Assembly (NCBI GenBank): GCA_910579995.1
Contig: CAJTWH010000016.1
Span: 1-64,000, forward strand
Direction of reading: 5' to 3'
DNA from: an uncultured Muribaculaceae bacterium
GTDB taxonomy: Bacteria; Bacteroidota; Bacteroidia; Bacteroidales; Muribaculaceae
Length of the DNA: 64,000 nucleotides
The notes beneath the pieces are model-generated. The model was not told where the DNA came from, ran no database searches, and worked only from the letters and a program-made list of their open reading frames with translations. A program made the translations under genes and the position numbers. This document shows positions 42,444-52,221 of the stretch, in pieces. Position 1 is the stretch's first letter, and every line of letters starts with the position of its first letter.

Positions 42444-43094
42444 ATGGAATTATTTAAACTTGCAGCCCAGCCCCGCACAGATTTGGGCAAAAAGGCAACA
42501 AAAGCCCTTCGTGAACAAGGTCTTATCCCCGTAGTACTCAACGGCGGCGCCATTATCGAACTTCCTTTCACCGGCACACTCAAACCCGGCGAGAAAATCG
42601 TAGAAATCGGCAATGGCAAAGGTCTTATCACCACCGACCTCGTTGTTACCAACGACGCAGTGCGCAAGCTGGTCTACACTCCCGATATCTTCGCTGTAGA
42701 GCTTGATATCAACGGCGACAAACGTATGGCCGTTCTCAAAGACCTCCAGTTCCACCCCGTTAAAGACACCATCCTCCACATGGACTTCCTTGAGGTCAAC
42801 GACAGCAAGCCCATCGTTATGGAAGTGCCCGTGAAGCTCGAAGGCCACGCCGAAGGTGTAAAAGCCGGTGGTAAGCTCTCGCTCTCTATGAAGAAACTCA
42901 AAGTGCGTGCACTCTACACCGCCATCCCCGAGCGTCTGGTGATCAACGTAGACAACCTCGGACTTGGCAAATCGCTCGCCGTAGGCGACATCCACATCGA
43001 AGGTCTTGAGCTCGTAAACGCCAAGAACGCCGTTGTGTGCGCCGTACAGCTCACCCGTGCTGCCCGTGGTGCCGCTGCTGCAGCTGCCAAATAA
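42444..43094 (+). CDS. rplY: 50S ribosomal protein L25 (Ctc form)
   Basis: A 216-aa L25 of the long type: the 5S rRNA-binding L25 domain (about 1-90, RTDLGKKATKALREQGLIPVV in pieces, VYTPDIFAVEL) plus the TL5/Ctc C-terminal domain (about 95-190, HMDFLEVND, PVKLEGHAEGVKAGG), ending in an Ala-rich tail. It binds 5S rRNA in the central protuberance. It lies between tRNA-Thr and pth, so the cluster is translation-related. Confidence 0.96.
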   Translation: MELFKLAAQPRTDLGKKATKALREQGLIPVVLNGGAIIELPFTGTLKPGEKIVEIGNGKGLITTDLVVTNDAVRKLVYTPDIFAVELDINGDKRMAVLKDLQFHPVKDTILHMDFLEVNDSKPIVMEVPVKLEGHAEGVKAGGKLSLSMKKLKVRALYTAIPERLVINVDNLGLGKSLAVGDIHIEGLELVNAKNAVVCAVQLTRAARGAAAAAAK

Positions 43095-43115
43095 TAAACT
43101 TATCAGGCAAGCAGC

Positions 43116-43679
43116 ATGAAGCACCTTATTGTTGGCTTGGGCAATATCGGCGACGAATATCGCGATACACGCCACAACATAGGATTTATGATATTGGACG
43201 CCTTAGCCGAGGCGTCCAATATTTCTTTTTCCACCGAGCGCTACGGCGACGTAGGCCGCGGCAGGATAAAGAACCAACAGGTTATATTGCTCAAACCGTC
43301 CACCTACATGAATCTCAGCGGCAATGCCGTGAGATATTGGAAGGAGCAGGAGGGCATAGAGCTTGAAAACATACTCATCATCGTTGACGACATAGCACTG
43401 CCTCTGGGAGCCATACGTATCAAAGGCCGCGGCACCGACGCCGGGCACAACGGCCTCAAGAACATTGCACAAATGCTCGGCACGGACGCTTATCCACGTC
43501 TGCGCTTCGGCATAGGAGGCGACTTCCCGCGCGGTTGCCAGATCGACTATGTGCTGGGCAAATTCCCGGCAGAAGACCGCAAGATCGTTGAAGAGCGCAT
43601 ACCAGTCGCCGTAGACGCAATCAAGGAAACCGTACTCGCCGGACTCGGCACGGCAATGTGCAAGTATAACAATAAATAA
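43116..43679 (+). CDS. pth: Peptidyl-tRNA hydrolase
   Basis: A 187-aa enzyme freeing tRNA from peptidyl-tRNA dropped by ribosomes. Motifs: GLGNIGDEYRDTRHNIGF with catalytic His near residue 20 and Asn 21, KPSTYMNLSG (Asn for tRNA binding), VDDIALPLG, and GHNGLKNI with the second conserved Asn. Length is standard. rplY-pth is a widely conserved pair (known), here followed by a glycosyltransferase and S4 gene on the same strand. Confidence 0.97.
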   Translation: MKHLIVGLGNIGDEYRDTRHNIGFMILDALAEASNISFSTERYGDVGRGRIKNQQVILLKPSTYMNLSGNAVRYWKEQEGIELENILIIVDDIALPLGAIRIKGRGTDAGHNGLKNIAQMLGTDAYPRLRFGIGGDFPRGCQIDYVLGKFPAEDRKIVEERIPVAVDAIKETVLAGLGTAMCKYNNK

Positions 43680-43684
43680 CGCCG

Positions 43685-44479
43685 ATGACCGTCAGCCTCA
43701 TTATCTCCACCTACAATCGCCCGGACGCCCTGCGCCTGTGTCTTGACTCGATACTGCGCCAGACTACTCTGCCCGACGAGGTGATAATAGGCGACGACGG
43801 CTCTGCCGATGATACCCGGCAGGTAATAGAGGACTTCAGAAAGAAGTGCCCCGTACCGCTCAAGCATATATGGCACGAAGATGATGGCTTCCGCCTTGCC
43901 ATGATGCGCAACAAGAGCGTAGCCGCAGCCTCGGGAGATTATATCGTGCAGATAGATGGCGACATCGTGCTCGAACGTCACTTTATCGCCGACCACAAGG
44001 CTGCCGCCACCGAGGGTTATTTCGTAAAAGGCTCGCGTGTGCGGCTCACCGATGAATTTTCCCGCCGGGCTTGCGCCGAAGGTGTGTTCAAGACTCCCTG
44101 CATTTTTTCAAGCGGCATACTCAAAGACCGAGAGAAATCTATACGCATGCCCTTGATAGGCCATATATTGTCGCGCCGATACAAGGTAGACAGCACCACC
44201 GGCATAGGCTGCAACATGGCTTTCTGGCGCAGCGATTTTATCGCCGTCAATGGCTACGATGAGCAATTCAAAGGTTGGGGAGTTGAAGACAACGACCTGT
44301 GTATCAGACTCGCAAAAAGCGGCATTCATAATTTCAAGCTCTTCCGCACCGGCCTATGCTACCATCTCTATAACAGAGAAGCCGGCGGCACATCAGAGCG
44401 CAATCTTGAATTATTGCGGCAATCGAAGGAGTCGGACGTGATCAGATGTGCCGATGGCGTCGATAAATATCACAACTAA
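43685..44479 (+). CDS. Family 2 glycosyltransferase
   Basis: A 264-aa GT-A fold enzyme: N-terminal VSLIISTYNRPDALRL, nucleotide motif EVIIGDDGSADDT, the DxD site QIDGDI, and a C-terminal segment GWGVEDNDLCIRLAKSG typical of the galactosyltransferase-like Glyco_transf_7C group. No membrane segment. It probably adds a sugar to a cell-surface glycan or O-antigen-like chain; sugar and acceptor cannot be told. It starts 5 bases after pth and 5 bases before the S4 gene. Confidence 0.88.
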   Translation: MTVSLIISTYNRPDALRLCLDSILRQTTLPDEVIIGDDGSADDTRQVIEDFRKKCPVPLKHIWHEDDGFRLAMMRNKSVAAASGDYIVQIDGDIVLERHFIADHKAAATEGYFVKGSRVRLTDEFSRRACAEGVFKTPCIFSSGILKDREKSIRMPLIGHILSRRYKVDSTTGIGCNMAFWRSDFIAVNGYDEQFKGWGVEDNDLCIRLAKSGIHNFKLFRTGLCYHLYNREAGGTSERNLELLRQSKESDVIRCADGVDKYHN

Positions 44480-44484
44480 TAATT

Positions 44485-44942
44485 ATGGCAATACGAGTAG
44501 ACAAATGGCTATGGGCTGTGCGCGTGTTCAAGACCCGCACCATCGCTACTGACGCATGCAAGAAAGGGCGCGTGACCATCGGCGACAATGTGGCGCCGGT
44601 AAAACCGTCGCGAATGCTTGAGGTCGGCGATATAGTGCATGTGCGTAAATCTCCGGTGACATACTCTTTCCGTGTCAAGGCCTTGACCCAAAACCGATTG
44701 GGAGCCAAGCTCGTGCCTGACTATATGGAAAACATCACCCCCAAGGAGCAATACGACCTTCTTGAGGTAGTGAAGATATCGGGCTTCGTAGACCGCCGCA
44801 AGGGACTCGGACGCCCCACGAAGCGCGAGGGACGCGAACTCGCCAAATTCACTGATTCCATCGAAGACGACGGATGGGATTTTGACTTCGATTTCGATGA
44901 TGATGAAGACGAAGACCTTACTGACCAAAACACAGACCAGCA

Positions 44943-44946
<4 letters not shown>
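44485..44946 (+). CDS. hslR: S4-domain RNA-binding protein, Hsp15-like
   Basis: A 153-aa protein with an N-terminal S4 domain (RVDKWLWAVRVFKTRTIA, CKKGRVTIG, GDIVHVRK) as in heat-shock protein 15, which recycles stalled 50S subunits with nascent chains. The middle has a conserved basic stretch GLGRPTKREGREL, and the tail is strongly acidic (DFDFDDDEDEDLT). Its stop overlaps the start of the DEAD-box helicase by 4 bases. Ribosome-linked context (rplY, pth) fits. Confidence 0.88.
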
Positions 44947-46210
<1,264 letters not shown>

Positions 46211-46211
<1 letters not shown>

Positions 46212-46380
46212 GGTTTGTGGTTGGTGGTTGGCGGGCTGCTTTTTAAGGTTTGTGGTTGGTGGGCGGTGGGCAGCGAATTACTTACTGCTATCCTCCAAAA
46301 CTAATCCGCTGCCCACAAACCACCTACCCCCAACCACAACCCACCAACCACAACCCACTAACCACACCCCACAACCCCCA
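46211..46380. repeat. GT/CA-rich intergenic inverted repeat, copy 2
   Basis: The whole 170-base gap before the gldB-like gene: tandem GGTTTGTGGTTGGTGG words, a strong GTGGGCAGCG/CGCTGCCCAC pair (10 perfect bases), and then tandem CCAACCACAACC words up to the ATG. The left half is T/G only in long runs, the right half C/A only. It resembles copy 1 at 21025-21100. It is not a CRISPR array: units are short, uneven, and mirror-imaged. Confidence 0.6.
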
Positions 46381-46381
46381 C

Positions 46382-47326
46382 ATGAAACATCTCATACCGC
46401 TCATAATCATCGGGCTGCTTGCCGCCTGCACCGGCAGCCACACCTCTGACGCTCCGGAGGCACGGGTTGTACCGCTCTACAGCTACTTGGCAACAAACAG
46501 TGTCCCTGACAGCGATAGCATAGAACTCGCGGCTTTCATGCGCACTGTGAGCGAGCAGCCGTTGTCGCCGGAACTCGTTGAGGCTTGGGCCTCGTCGCAG
46601 GTTGTGACGGTATTCACCCCCGATGTTGACTCTGTATACACCGACTCTGCATATATGGGCCGAATGATGGGCAAGATTTTGACCAACGCCAAAGCTGCAG
46701 GTCTCACGCTACCCGACCGACGCTATGCCACGATAGTCTACGGCCGGCCGGAGTCGATACTTTTCGTAGACAGTGTAATGCTCATTGCCCTCAACCATTA
46801 CCTCGGCGCCGACTACCCCGGCTACAGCCATTGGCCCAAATATATGCGTCAGGTCAAGACTCCGGCGGCTTTACCCTACGACATTGCCGAGGCTCTCGTA
46901 GCCACTTCATATCCCTACTCCCTTGAGGGCGAGGAAGCAACGGCTTTATCGCGCATGATATACGAGGGTGCTCTCACCATAGCCAAGATGAAGCTCTCGG
47001 GCAATGACCCGGCCACTGCTTTGGGTTACTCTCCGGAAACAATGGATATTCTTGACTCGCAAGAGGCCGATATTTGGCGCCGTATGGTGCAAGCCCAACT
47101 GCTCTACGACACTTCAGAGGCCACCATCGACCGTCTTGTTGCCCCTGCTCCGGAGGCGGGTATCGTTGGAGCAGGCACACCCGGTCGCGTAGGCCGCTAT
47201 ATCGGCTATCGCATTGTAAGCGAATATCTTGGCAAATACCCCGACACCACCCTGCCCCAACTTCTCGATCCCGATTTCTACCGAGGCTCTACAGTCTTGA
47301 CAAAATCGGCATATATGGCTCAGTAG
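46382..47326 (+). CDS. gldB: GldB-like gliding-motility lipoprotein
   Basis: A 314-aa lipoprotein: the start at MKHLIPLIIIGLLAAC gives a lipobox (LAAC, Cys 16). GldB features: LGADYPGYSHWPKYM near residue 140, the MIYEGALTIAKMKL helix, LGYSPETMDILDSQEADIW, and AGTPGRVGRYIGYRIVSEYL at the C-terminus. GldB is needed for gliding in Flavobacterium, but relatives occur in non-motile Bacteroidales with unknown role. Its longer upstream frame is an artefact of the CA-rich repeat. It stands with the TlpA-like gene 52 bases downstream. Confidence 0.8.
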   Translation: MKHLIPLIIIGLLAACTGSHTSDAPEARVVPLYSYLATNSVPDSDSIELAAFMRTVSEQPLSPELVEAWASSQVVTVFTPDVDSVYTDSAYMGRMMGKILTNAKAAGLTLPDRRYATIVYGRPESILFVDSVMLIALNHYLGADYPGYSHWPKYMRQVKTPAALPYDIAEALVATSYPYSLEGEEATALSRMIYEGALTIAKMKLSGNDPATALGYSPETMDILDSQEADIWRRMVQAQLLYDTSEATIDRLVAPAPEAGIVGAGTPGRVGRYIGYRIVSEYLGKYPDTTLPQLLDPDFYRGSTVLTKSAYMAQ

Positions 47327-47378
47327 CAAACAAATTGAATGTCTAAGACGTTTTTTCTGATAGAAAGGAACGTCAATT

Positions 47379-47876
47379 ATGAAAAAGACATTGATCATCA
47401 TCGCCATATTTATCGGCGTGCTTGTATGCGCCGTAGGATATGCCGATTCACAATACCGCACAGCCATAGGCCGCAAAGCACCTGCTCTGTGGCTACCACA
47501 GCAAGGCAACCGAGCCCCGGAAACCTCTCTTGCCCAACAGCAAGGCAAATATGTAGTGCTCAATTTCTGGAAATCAACCGACGCGCCGTCGCGTCAGGCA
47601 GCAAACGAATATACCGCATGGCAACGCTCTCACCCCGACAGCAAACTTGAGGTAATAAGCGTGAATCTCGACGAGAGCCCGGCGCTCTTCAACGAGATAA
47701 TGCGTCGCGACAGCCTTATCCAATCCGACCAATACTATCTCGGAGGCGATACAGCACAAGCCGTTATCAACAGCTATGGCCTCAACCGAGGCCTCGGCTC
47801 AATGCTCATAGACCCCTCCGGAAAAATTATCGTCCACAATCCCACCTCCGCCCAACTGAGCCAATACGCGAGATAA
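47379..47876 (+). CDS. Thioredoxin-fold (TlpA-like) protein without CxxC
   Basis: A 165-aa exported protein with an uncleaved or signal-like N-terminus (residues 3-19, hydrophobic). The fold is TlpA/ResA-like: APALWLPQ...NRAPETSLAQQQGKYVVLNFW, then KSTDAPSRQAANEY where family members have the redox motif FWASWCxPCR. No cysteine is left there; the only Cys (residue 12) is in the signal segment. It keeps the later EVISVNLDE and LGSMLIDPSGKII strands. It is therefore redox-inactive as a disulfide reductase and may be a chaperone or binding protein. Neighbour of gldB. Confidence 0.7.
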   Translation: MKKTLIIIAIFIGVLVCAVGYADSQYRTAIGRKAPALWLPQQGNRAPETSLAQQQGKYVVLNFWKSTDAPSRQAANEYTAWQRSHPDSKLEVISVNLDESPALFNEIMRRDSLIQSDQYYLGGDTAQAVINSYGLNRGLGSMLIDPSGKIIVHNPTSAQLSQYAR

Positions 47877-47943
47877 GCGCCTATCACTCAGTTAATAATA
47901 GTTAAAACTTATTTACACCAAACTTATATTTAATAAAATAAGC

Positions 47944-47951
47944 TAAATTTG
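47944..47951 (+). promoter_or_regulatory. Promoter -7 box of the 1062-aa secreted protein gene
   Basis: TAAATTTG, followed by a long AT-rich leader of about 170 bases to the ATG at 48126. The leader shows no clear structured RNA. Confidence 0.5.
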
Positions 47952-48125
47952 CAGGCAGAAATCCAGCTTACTGTCGCCTTAACCAAATCATGAATCGCAA
48001 ATGAGGTTTTGCCTGTAGTTTATTGATTTCAACTATTTAAGCTGATATACTTTCAATATATCAGACAAGTTATTCTTACGCAAAAAATACCAAAATTTTC
48101 AATATAACCTTAACTAAAACACAAC

Positions 48126-51100
48126 ATGAGAAAAGCATTGCGCAAGATCTCGCTTGCCGTGGCAACCCTGCTATGCAGTACCATTGCAGCGAGCGCAGCC
48201 GAAGCTACCGTGCTCTATGACAAAGCAAGCGGCAGCTGGACCGACGCCGACCTCGGCGAAAACGAATGGGTGGTATCAGGTACACCCTCATCGACAACCG
48301 TCAGCGAGACCGGTATCACCCAAGTAGGCAGAAACACAGCTTTTGCCATAACCAAAAGTATCGCTTTCACCGAAAATTCAATCGTGACACTTACAGCCAC
48401 TATCCATGGTGGCAATGCACCGGGTAGAAATACATCTTACGATTATATAAAAATCGGAGCTGTGACGCTACATCTTAACGGACAGGACAAAATAGCAACA
48501 GTTGAAATAAATGGCGTAGAAACATCTCTGACCGGTTATACACGAGACTCTGATTTCTCCTTGACTGTAACCATCGACCAAGCCTCCGGCAAAATATCCG
48601 GCTCGGTTTCCGGTGGAACAAAAGGCAATTTCGAAGGTACAGACAATACTGCACTGAGCGGTGTTGAAATCGGCCACTTCCGCGGTGGCAGCGAAGGCGG
48701 CTGGGACAACTCCATCATAACCAAATCAGTAAAAGTGACTGAAGAGGTGCAGGAGGTAAAGACCGCCGACTATACCATCAACTACAAACTTGGCGAGAAT
48801 ATCGTAAAGACCGAAACCGGCAATTCAGTGGTTGGCGTCAGCGTAGAAGCCAAAGCACCTTTCACCGTTGAAGATCAGAAGTATTACTTCGCCGAAGGTG
48901 CTCAGACAAGTCTGACCCTCGCAGAAGACGCTTCGGCTAACGTGCTCGACGTTGCCGTGCGCAAGGCTTACGAATACAACTACACCATCAAGAACAACGT
49001 CAACTCAGAGACCATCACCGGCGTTTGCGTAGAGGGCGAAGAGGCAACTGTGCCTTTCAAGCAATATCTTCTCGTTGACGGCACACTCTATGAAAAAGCG
49101 GCCATCAACAACCAGTATAACCTCACAATCGCTCCGACAGCCGACAACTACGAGGAAACGATTCAATACAGCGCCACCGACATCACAGGCGTTGTATACT
49201 TCTCTGAGGCCGAGGAAATCGAGGGAATGACCGCCACAGGCTCAAGCAACGCAAATATCCGCTGTTCTAACTCGCTCGGTGGCTACTCCGACGCAGCCGT
49301 GACCGCGACCACACTGCCGGCCGGCAAATATAAGGTAACTGTTCAGGTATGGGGTAACGCAGGCGCCACAATCACTGTGAAAGCCGGCGACGACTTCAGC
49401 TTCGGAACAGAGACAGCAGGCTACCGCCTCGCCGCAACTTCCAATGAATTTACCATCAACAAAGAAACTGCTGTAACTATCGAAGGCACAGAGTCATCTA
49501 AGCCTCTCGACTGGATCTACATCCAGAAGACAGGCGATGTAGAGGCCGTAGAGCCCACAGTAATCTACGAACGCACAAGCGAAAGCTGGGTGGAAACCGA
49601 CCTTGGCGAAAACGAATGGGTAATTTCGGGCACCCCGACATCTACAGCAGTAGATGAGAACGGTATTACTCAGTCGGGCCAGAATCAAGCATTTGCAGTA
49701 GCCAAAGACCTCGAGTTCACTGAATACTCAATCATAACTCTTTCGGCAACAATCCACGGTGGCAACGCTCCCGGCCGCAACACATCATACGACTACATAA
49801 AGATCGGCGGCGTCACACTCAAACTTTTCGGTCAAGATAAAAAAGCCACTATAGCCATAGGTGATGACGAGACAGCCCTGAGCGGATATACCCGCGACGC
49901 TGACTACACCTTGACAGTGACAATCGATCAGGCTACAGGCAAAGTAAGCGGCTCTGTATCAGGCGGAACAAGCGGAACTTTCGAAGGCCGAAGCAACGAG
50001 GCTGTAACCGGTGTTGAAATCGGTCACTTCCGTGGTGGCAGCGAAGGCTCTTGGGCTAATACTATTGTAACAAAATCCATCAAGGTGACTGAAGAACTTC
50101 AGGATGTGACAATCGTAGACTACACCATCAACTATAAACTCGGCGAGAATATCGTAAAGAGCGACAACGGCCAATCGATAGTCGGTGCCGACGTTGAAGC
50201 CAAAGCTCCTTTCACCGAAGAAGGTCAGAAATACTACTTCGCAGAGGGGGCAGAGACATCTATGACACTCGGAGAAGACGCTTCGGAAAATGTGCTCAAC
50301 GTTGCCGTGCGCAAGGCTTACGAATACAACTACACCATCAAGAACAACGTCAACGACCAAGTCATCACCGGTGTATGCGTTGAAGAAGAGCAGGTGAAAG
50401 TACCTTTCAGACAGTATATTCTTGCAGACGGCACACTCTATGAAAAAGCCGCCATCAACAATGAATACAACCTCACCATCGCACCGACAGCCGACAACTA
50501 CGAAGAGGCCCTCGAATACAGCGCAAGCGAAATCACCGGCGTTGTGTACTTCTCTGAGGCTGAGGAAATCGATGGCATGACAGCCACCGGCTCAAGCAAC
50601 GCCGATATCCGCTGCTCCAACGCTTTGGGCGGCTACTCGGAAGAAGCCGTTACCGCCACAACACTGCCCGCAGGTAAATATAAGGTATCTGTTCAAGTAT
50701 GGGGTAACGCAGGCGCCACAATCACCGTGAAAGCCGGCAGCGCTCTGGATTTTGCCACCGAGACTACCGGTTCGCGTGCCTCTGCCACTTCTGAAGAGTT
50801 CACCGTTTATGGCGACACTCCCGTGACCATCGAGGGCACAGAGTCATCGAAACCTCTCGACTGGATCTACATCCAGAAGACCGGCGACATCGAGCTCGCC
50901 GACGCCCCCAAACTCTATATCAACAACGAGGAAGTCACCGAAAATGTAATCAAAGACGTATTGAGCACCGAAGTGACTTTCGATACACCTGCCGAGGGCG
51001 ACTACATCTGGTATAAACTCACAGCCAAGACCGAAGAGGCTACAGCCGCAGAGGGCTTCGAGAAACTCGAGGGCAACTCGCTCACTCTCACAGCCGACCA

Positions 51101-51314
51101 CACTCGTCTTGACTTCTACCTTGGCGACGAAAACGGCTATCGTAAATCAGAGATGGCAAGCTACACCATCGAAGGAGTAGTTACCGGTCTCTCCAACATC
51201 GCCGCTGAAGAAGCTACAGCTGACAAGTGGTATAATCTGCAGGGCATCGAAATCGCAGAGCCCACCCAAGCAGGCGTCTACATCCACAACGGCAAGAAAG
51301 TAGTGGTGAAGTAA
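48126..51314 (+). CDS. Large duplicated secreted protein with type IX-like C-terminal domain
   Basis: A 1062-aa extracellular protein: signal peptide (1-24, ASA-AEA), two near-identical 450-residue units (residues 29-478 and 479-928), and a C-terminal region. Each unit begins with a 'ESW..TDLGENEWV.SGTP' module and a jelly-roll-like stretch around HGGNAPGRNTSYDYIKIG. It then has a MucBP-like 'DYTINYKLGENIVK' part and a CBM-like part (GSSNA.IRCSN.LGGYS, then WGNAGATITVKAG). The last ~45 residues (ADKWYNLQGIEIAEP, GVYIHNGKKVVVK) look like the type IX sorting tail of Prevotella-type proteins. No enzymatic motif; probably a surface binder of sugars or host matrix. Confidence 0.8.
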   Translation: MRKALRKISLAVATLLCSTIAASAAEATVLYDKASGSWTDADLGENEWVVSGTPSSTTVSETGITQVGRNTAFAITKSIAFTENSIVTLTATIHGGNAPGRNTSYDYIKIGAVTLHLNGQDKIATVEINGVETSLTGYTRDSDFSLTVTIDQASGKISGSVSGGTKGNFEGTDNTALSGVEIGHFRGGSEGGWDNSIITKSVKVTEEVQEVKTADYTINYKLGENIVKTETGNSVVGVSVEAKAPFTVEDQKYYFAEGAQTSLTLAEDASANVLDVAVRKAYEYNYTIKNNVNSETITGVCVEGEEATVPFKQYLLVDGTLYEKAAINNQYNLTIAPTADNYEETIQYSATDITGVVYFSEAEEIEGMTATGSSNANIRCSNSLGGYSDAAVTATTLPAGKYKVTVQVWGNAGATITVKAGDDFSFGTETAGYRLAATSNEFTINKETAVTIEGTESSKPLDWIYIQKTGDVEAVEPTVIYERTSESWVETDLGENEWVISGTPTSTAVDENGITQSGQNQAFAVAKDLEFTEYSIITLSATIHGGNAPGRNTSYDYIKIGGVTLKLFGQDKKATIAIGDDETALSGYTRDADYTLTVTIDQATGKVSGSVSGGTSGTFEGRSNEAVTGVEIGHFRGGSEGSWANTIVTKSIKVTEELQDVTIVDYTINYKLGENIVKSDNGQSIVGADVEAKAPFTEEGQKYYFAEGAETSMTLGEDASENVLNVAVRKAYEYNYTIKNNVNDQVITGVCVEEEQVKVPFRQYILADGTLYEKAAINNEYNLTIAPTADNYEEALEYSASEITGVVYFSEAEEIDGMTATGSSNADIRCSNALGGYSEEAVTATTLPAGKYKVSVQVWGNAGATITVKAGSALDFATETTGSRASATSEEFTVYGDTPVTIEGTESSKPLDWIYIQKTGDIELADAPKLYINNEEVTENVIKDVLSTEVTFDTPAEGDYIWYKLTAKTEEATAAEGFEKLEGNSLTLTADHTRLDFYLGDENGYRKSEMASYTIEGVVTGLSNIAAEEATADKWYNLQGIEIAEPTQAGVYIHNGKKVVVK
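48210..50909 (+). repeat. Tandem duplication, two units of 1350 bp
   Basis: Unit 1 at 48210-49559 and unit 2 at 49560-50909, exactly 1350 bases (450 codons) apart. A 56-base block is identical in both (48949-49004 and 50299-50354). Other parts vary, mostly at silent or conservative positions, so the duplication is in frame and maintained. Confidence 0.85.
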
Positions 51315-51378
51315 ATCTTTAAAATCACTAAGGCCATCAAGGTCTTCAAAGTCCTTAATGGCCCTAAACTCTCTTTGG

Positions 51379-51418
51379 CAAGCCCGGAGCAAAACAAGCC
51401 TCGGGCTTGATATTTTTT
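51379..51418 (+). terminator. Terminator after the large secreted protein
   Basis: Arms CAAGCCCG (51379-51386) and CGGGCTTG (51402-51409) followed by TATTTTTT. A separate hairpin GGCCATCAAGG / CCTTAATGGCC lies just before it (51333-51364) without a T run. Confidence 0.75.
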
Positions 51419-51480
51419 ATCGCGTGGGCAATATCGGAGCTTCATCCGCGTTTTATAAGCAGAATAAAAACTCTATGAAT

Positions 51481-52119
51481 ATGAAACGGATACTGCTAAG
51501 TTTGGTTATCGCGATTGCCGCTCTCGGAGCGTCGGCGCAGTCGTATTGGGGCGTACGTGCCGCTTGGGATTACACTATGCCTACAAAGTGGAAGAGCGAC
51601 GTTTTTGAAGAGAAGATGTTTGCAGCCGGCAGCGGTATCTATGCCGGAGCGGTATTCAACTATCCCATCGTTGCCGGACTTTACATCGAGCCGGGTGCCG
51701 GTTTGTATTACAATACAGGCCGCTTTGATGATTTCACCATCATTGCCGACGAGGGCGCGAATATTTTCGATCCCAAAATCAAGAAGTTCGGCGTGCGTAT
51801 ACCTGTCCGCTTAGGCTATTATTTCGATATATTCCCTTCAGGAGGCGGGGTATCGGTATTTACCGGCCCACAGGTCGACCTCGGTATCAGCGGCCGCGTA
51901 AGCGACAGAGAGGGCAGCGACATGGAGTTTCCCCACAATCTTTACAGCGATTTCTACAGCTATCGCCGTTTCGGCCTGTCATGGACTGTGGGCGCCGACA
52001 TATACATCGGCTCATGGGTAGTTGATATATGCGGCTCCATCGGTCTCACCGACCTGCACAAAGGCATGGGCTCAATCCGCGAAAACCGTATAAGCGTAGG
52101 ATTAGGATATAACTTTTGA
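51481..52119 (+). CDS. Outer-membrane beta-barrel protein (PorT-like size class)
   Basis: A 212-aa protein; start at MKRILLSLVIAIAALGASAQ with signal peptide cleaved after SAQ (an ATG two codons upstream is an alternative). The mature part is an eight-stranded barrel pattern with aromatic girdles: YWGVRAAWDY, GIYAGAVFNYPI, IEPGAGLYYN, VRLGYYFDIF, YRRFGLSWTVGADIY, ending NRISVGLGYNF with terminal Phe. It resembles the Bacteroidota 'outer membrane beta-barrel/PorT' proteins; function not fixed. It follows the duplicated secreted protein but has a terminator between. Confidence 0.75.
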   Translation: MKRILLSLVIAIAALGASAQSYWGVRAAWDYTMPTKWKSDVFEEKMFAAGSGIYAGAVFNYPIVAGLYIEPGAGLYYNTGRFDDFTIIADEGANIFDPKIKKFGVRIPVRLGYYFDIFPSGGGVSVFTGPQVDLGISGRVSDREGSDMEFPHNLYSDFYSYRRFGLSWTVGADIYIGSWVVDICGSIGLTDLHKGMGSIRENRISVGLGYNF

Positions 52120-52221
52120 TAAATCAAAAATCCTCTTTCAAGAACTTTTTTACAGCCGACTCCGTGACATCCCTCTCCGAACCGGTAAAAATTGGAAACA
52201 CCGCAATATCCTCATCAAAGC

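Noticed and set aside
46250..46381. N-terminal extension of the gldB-like protein
   Set aside because: The translated repeat is Pro/Thr/His low complexity, and the lipobox start at 46382 is clear.
51333..51364. Hairpin GGCCATCAAGG/CCTTAATGGCC as a separate small RNA
   Set aside because: No promoter and no T run; the adjacent hairpin at 51379-51418 is the better terminator, and this one is probably part of the 3' untranslated region.
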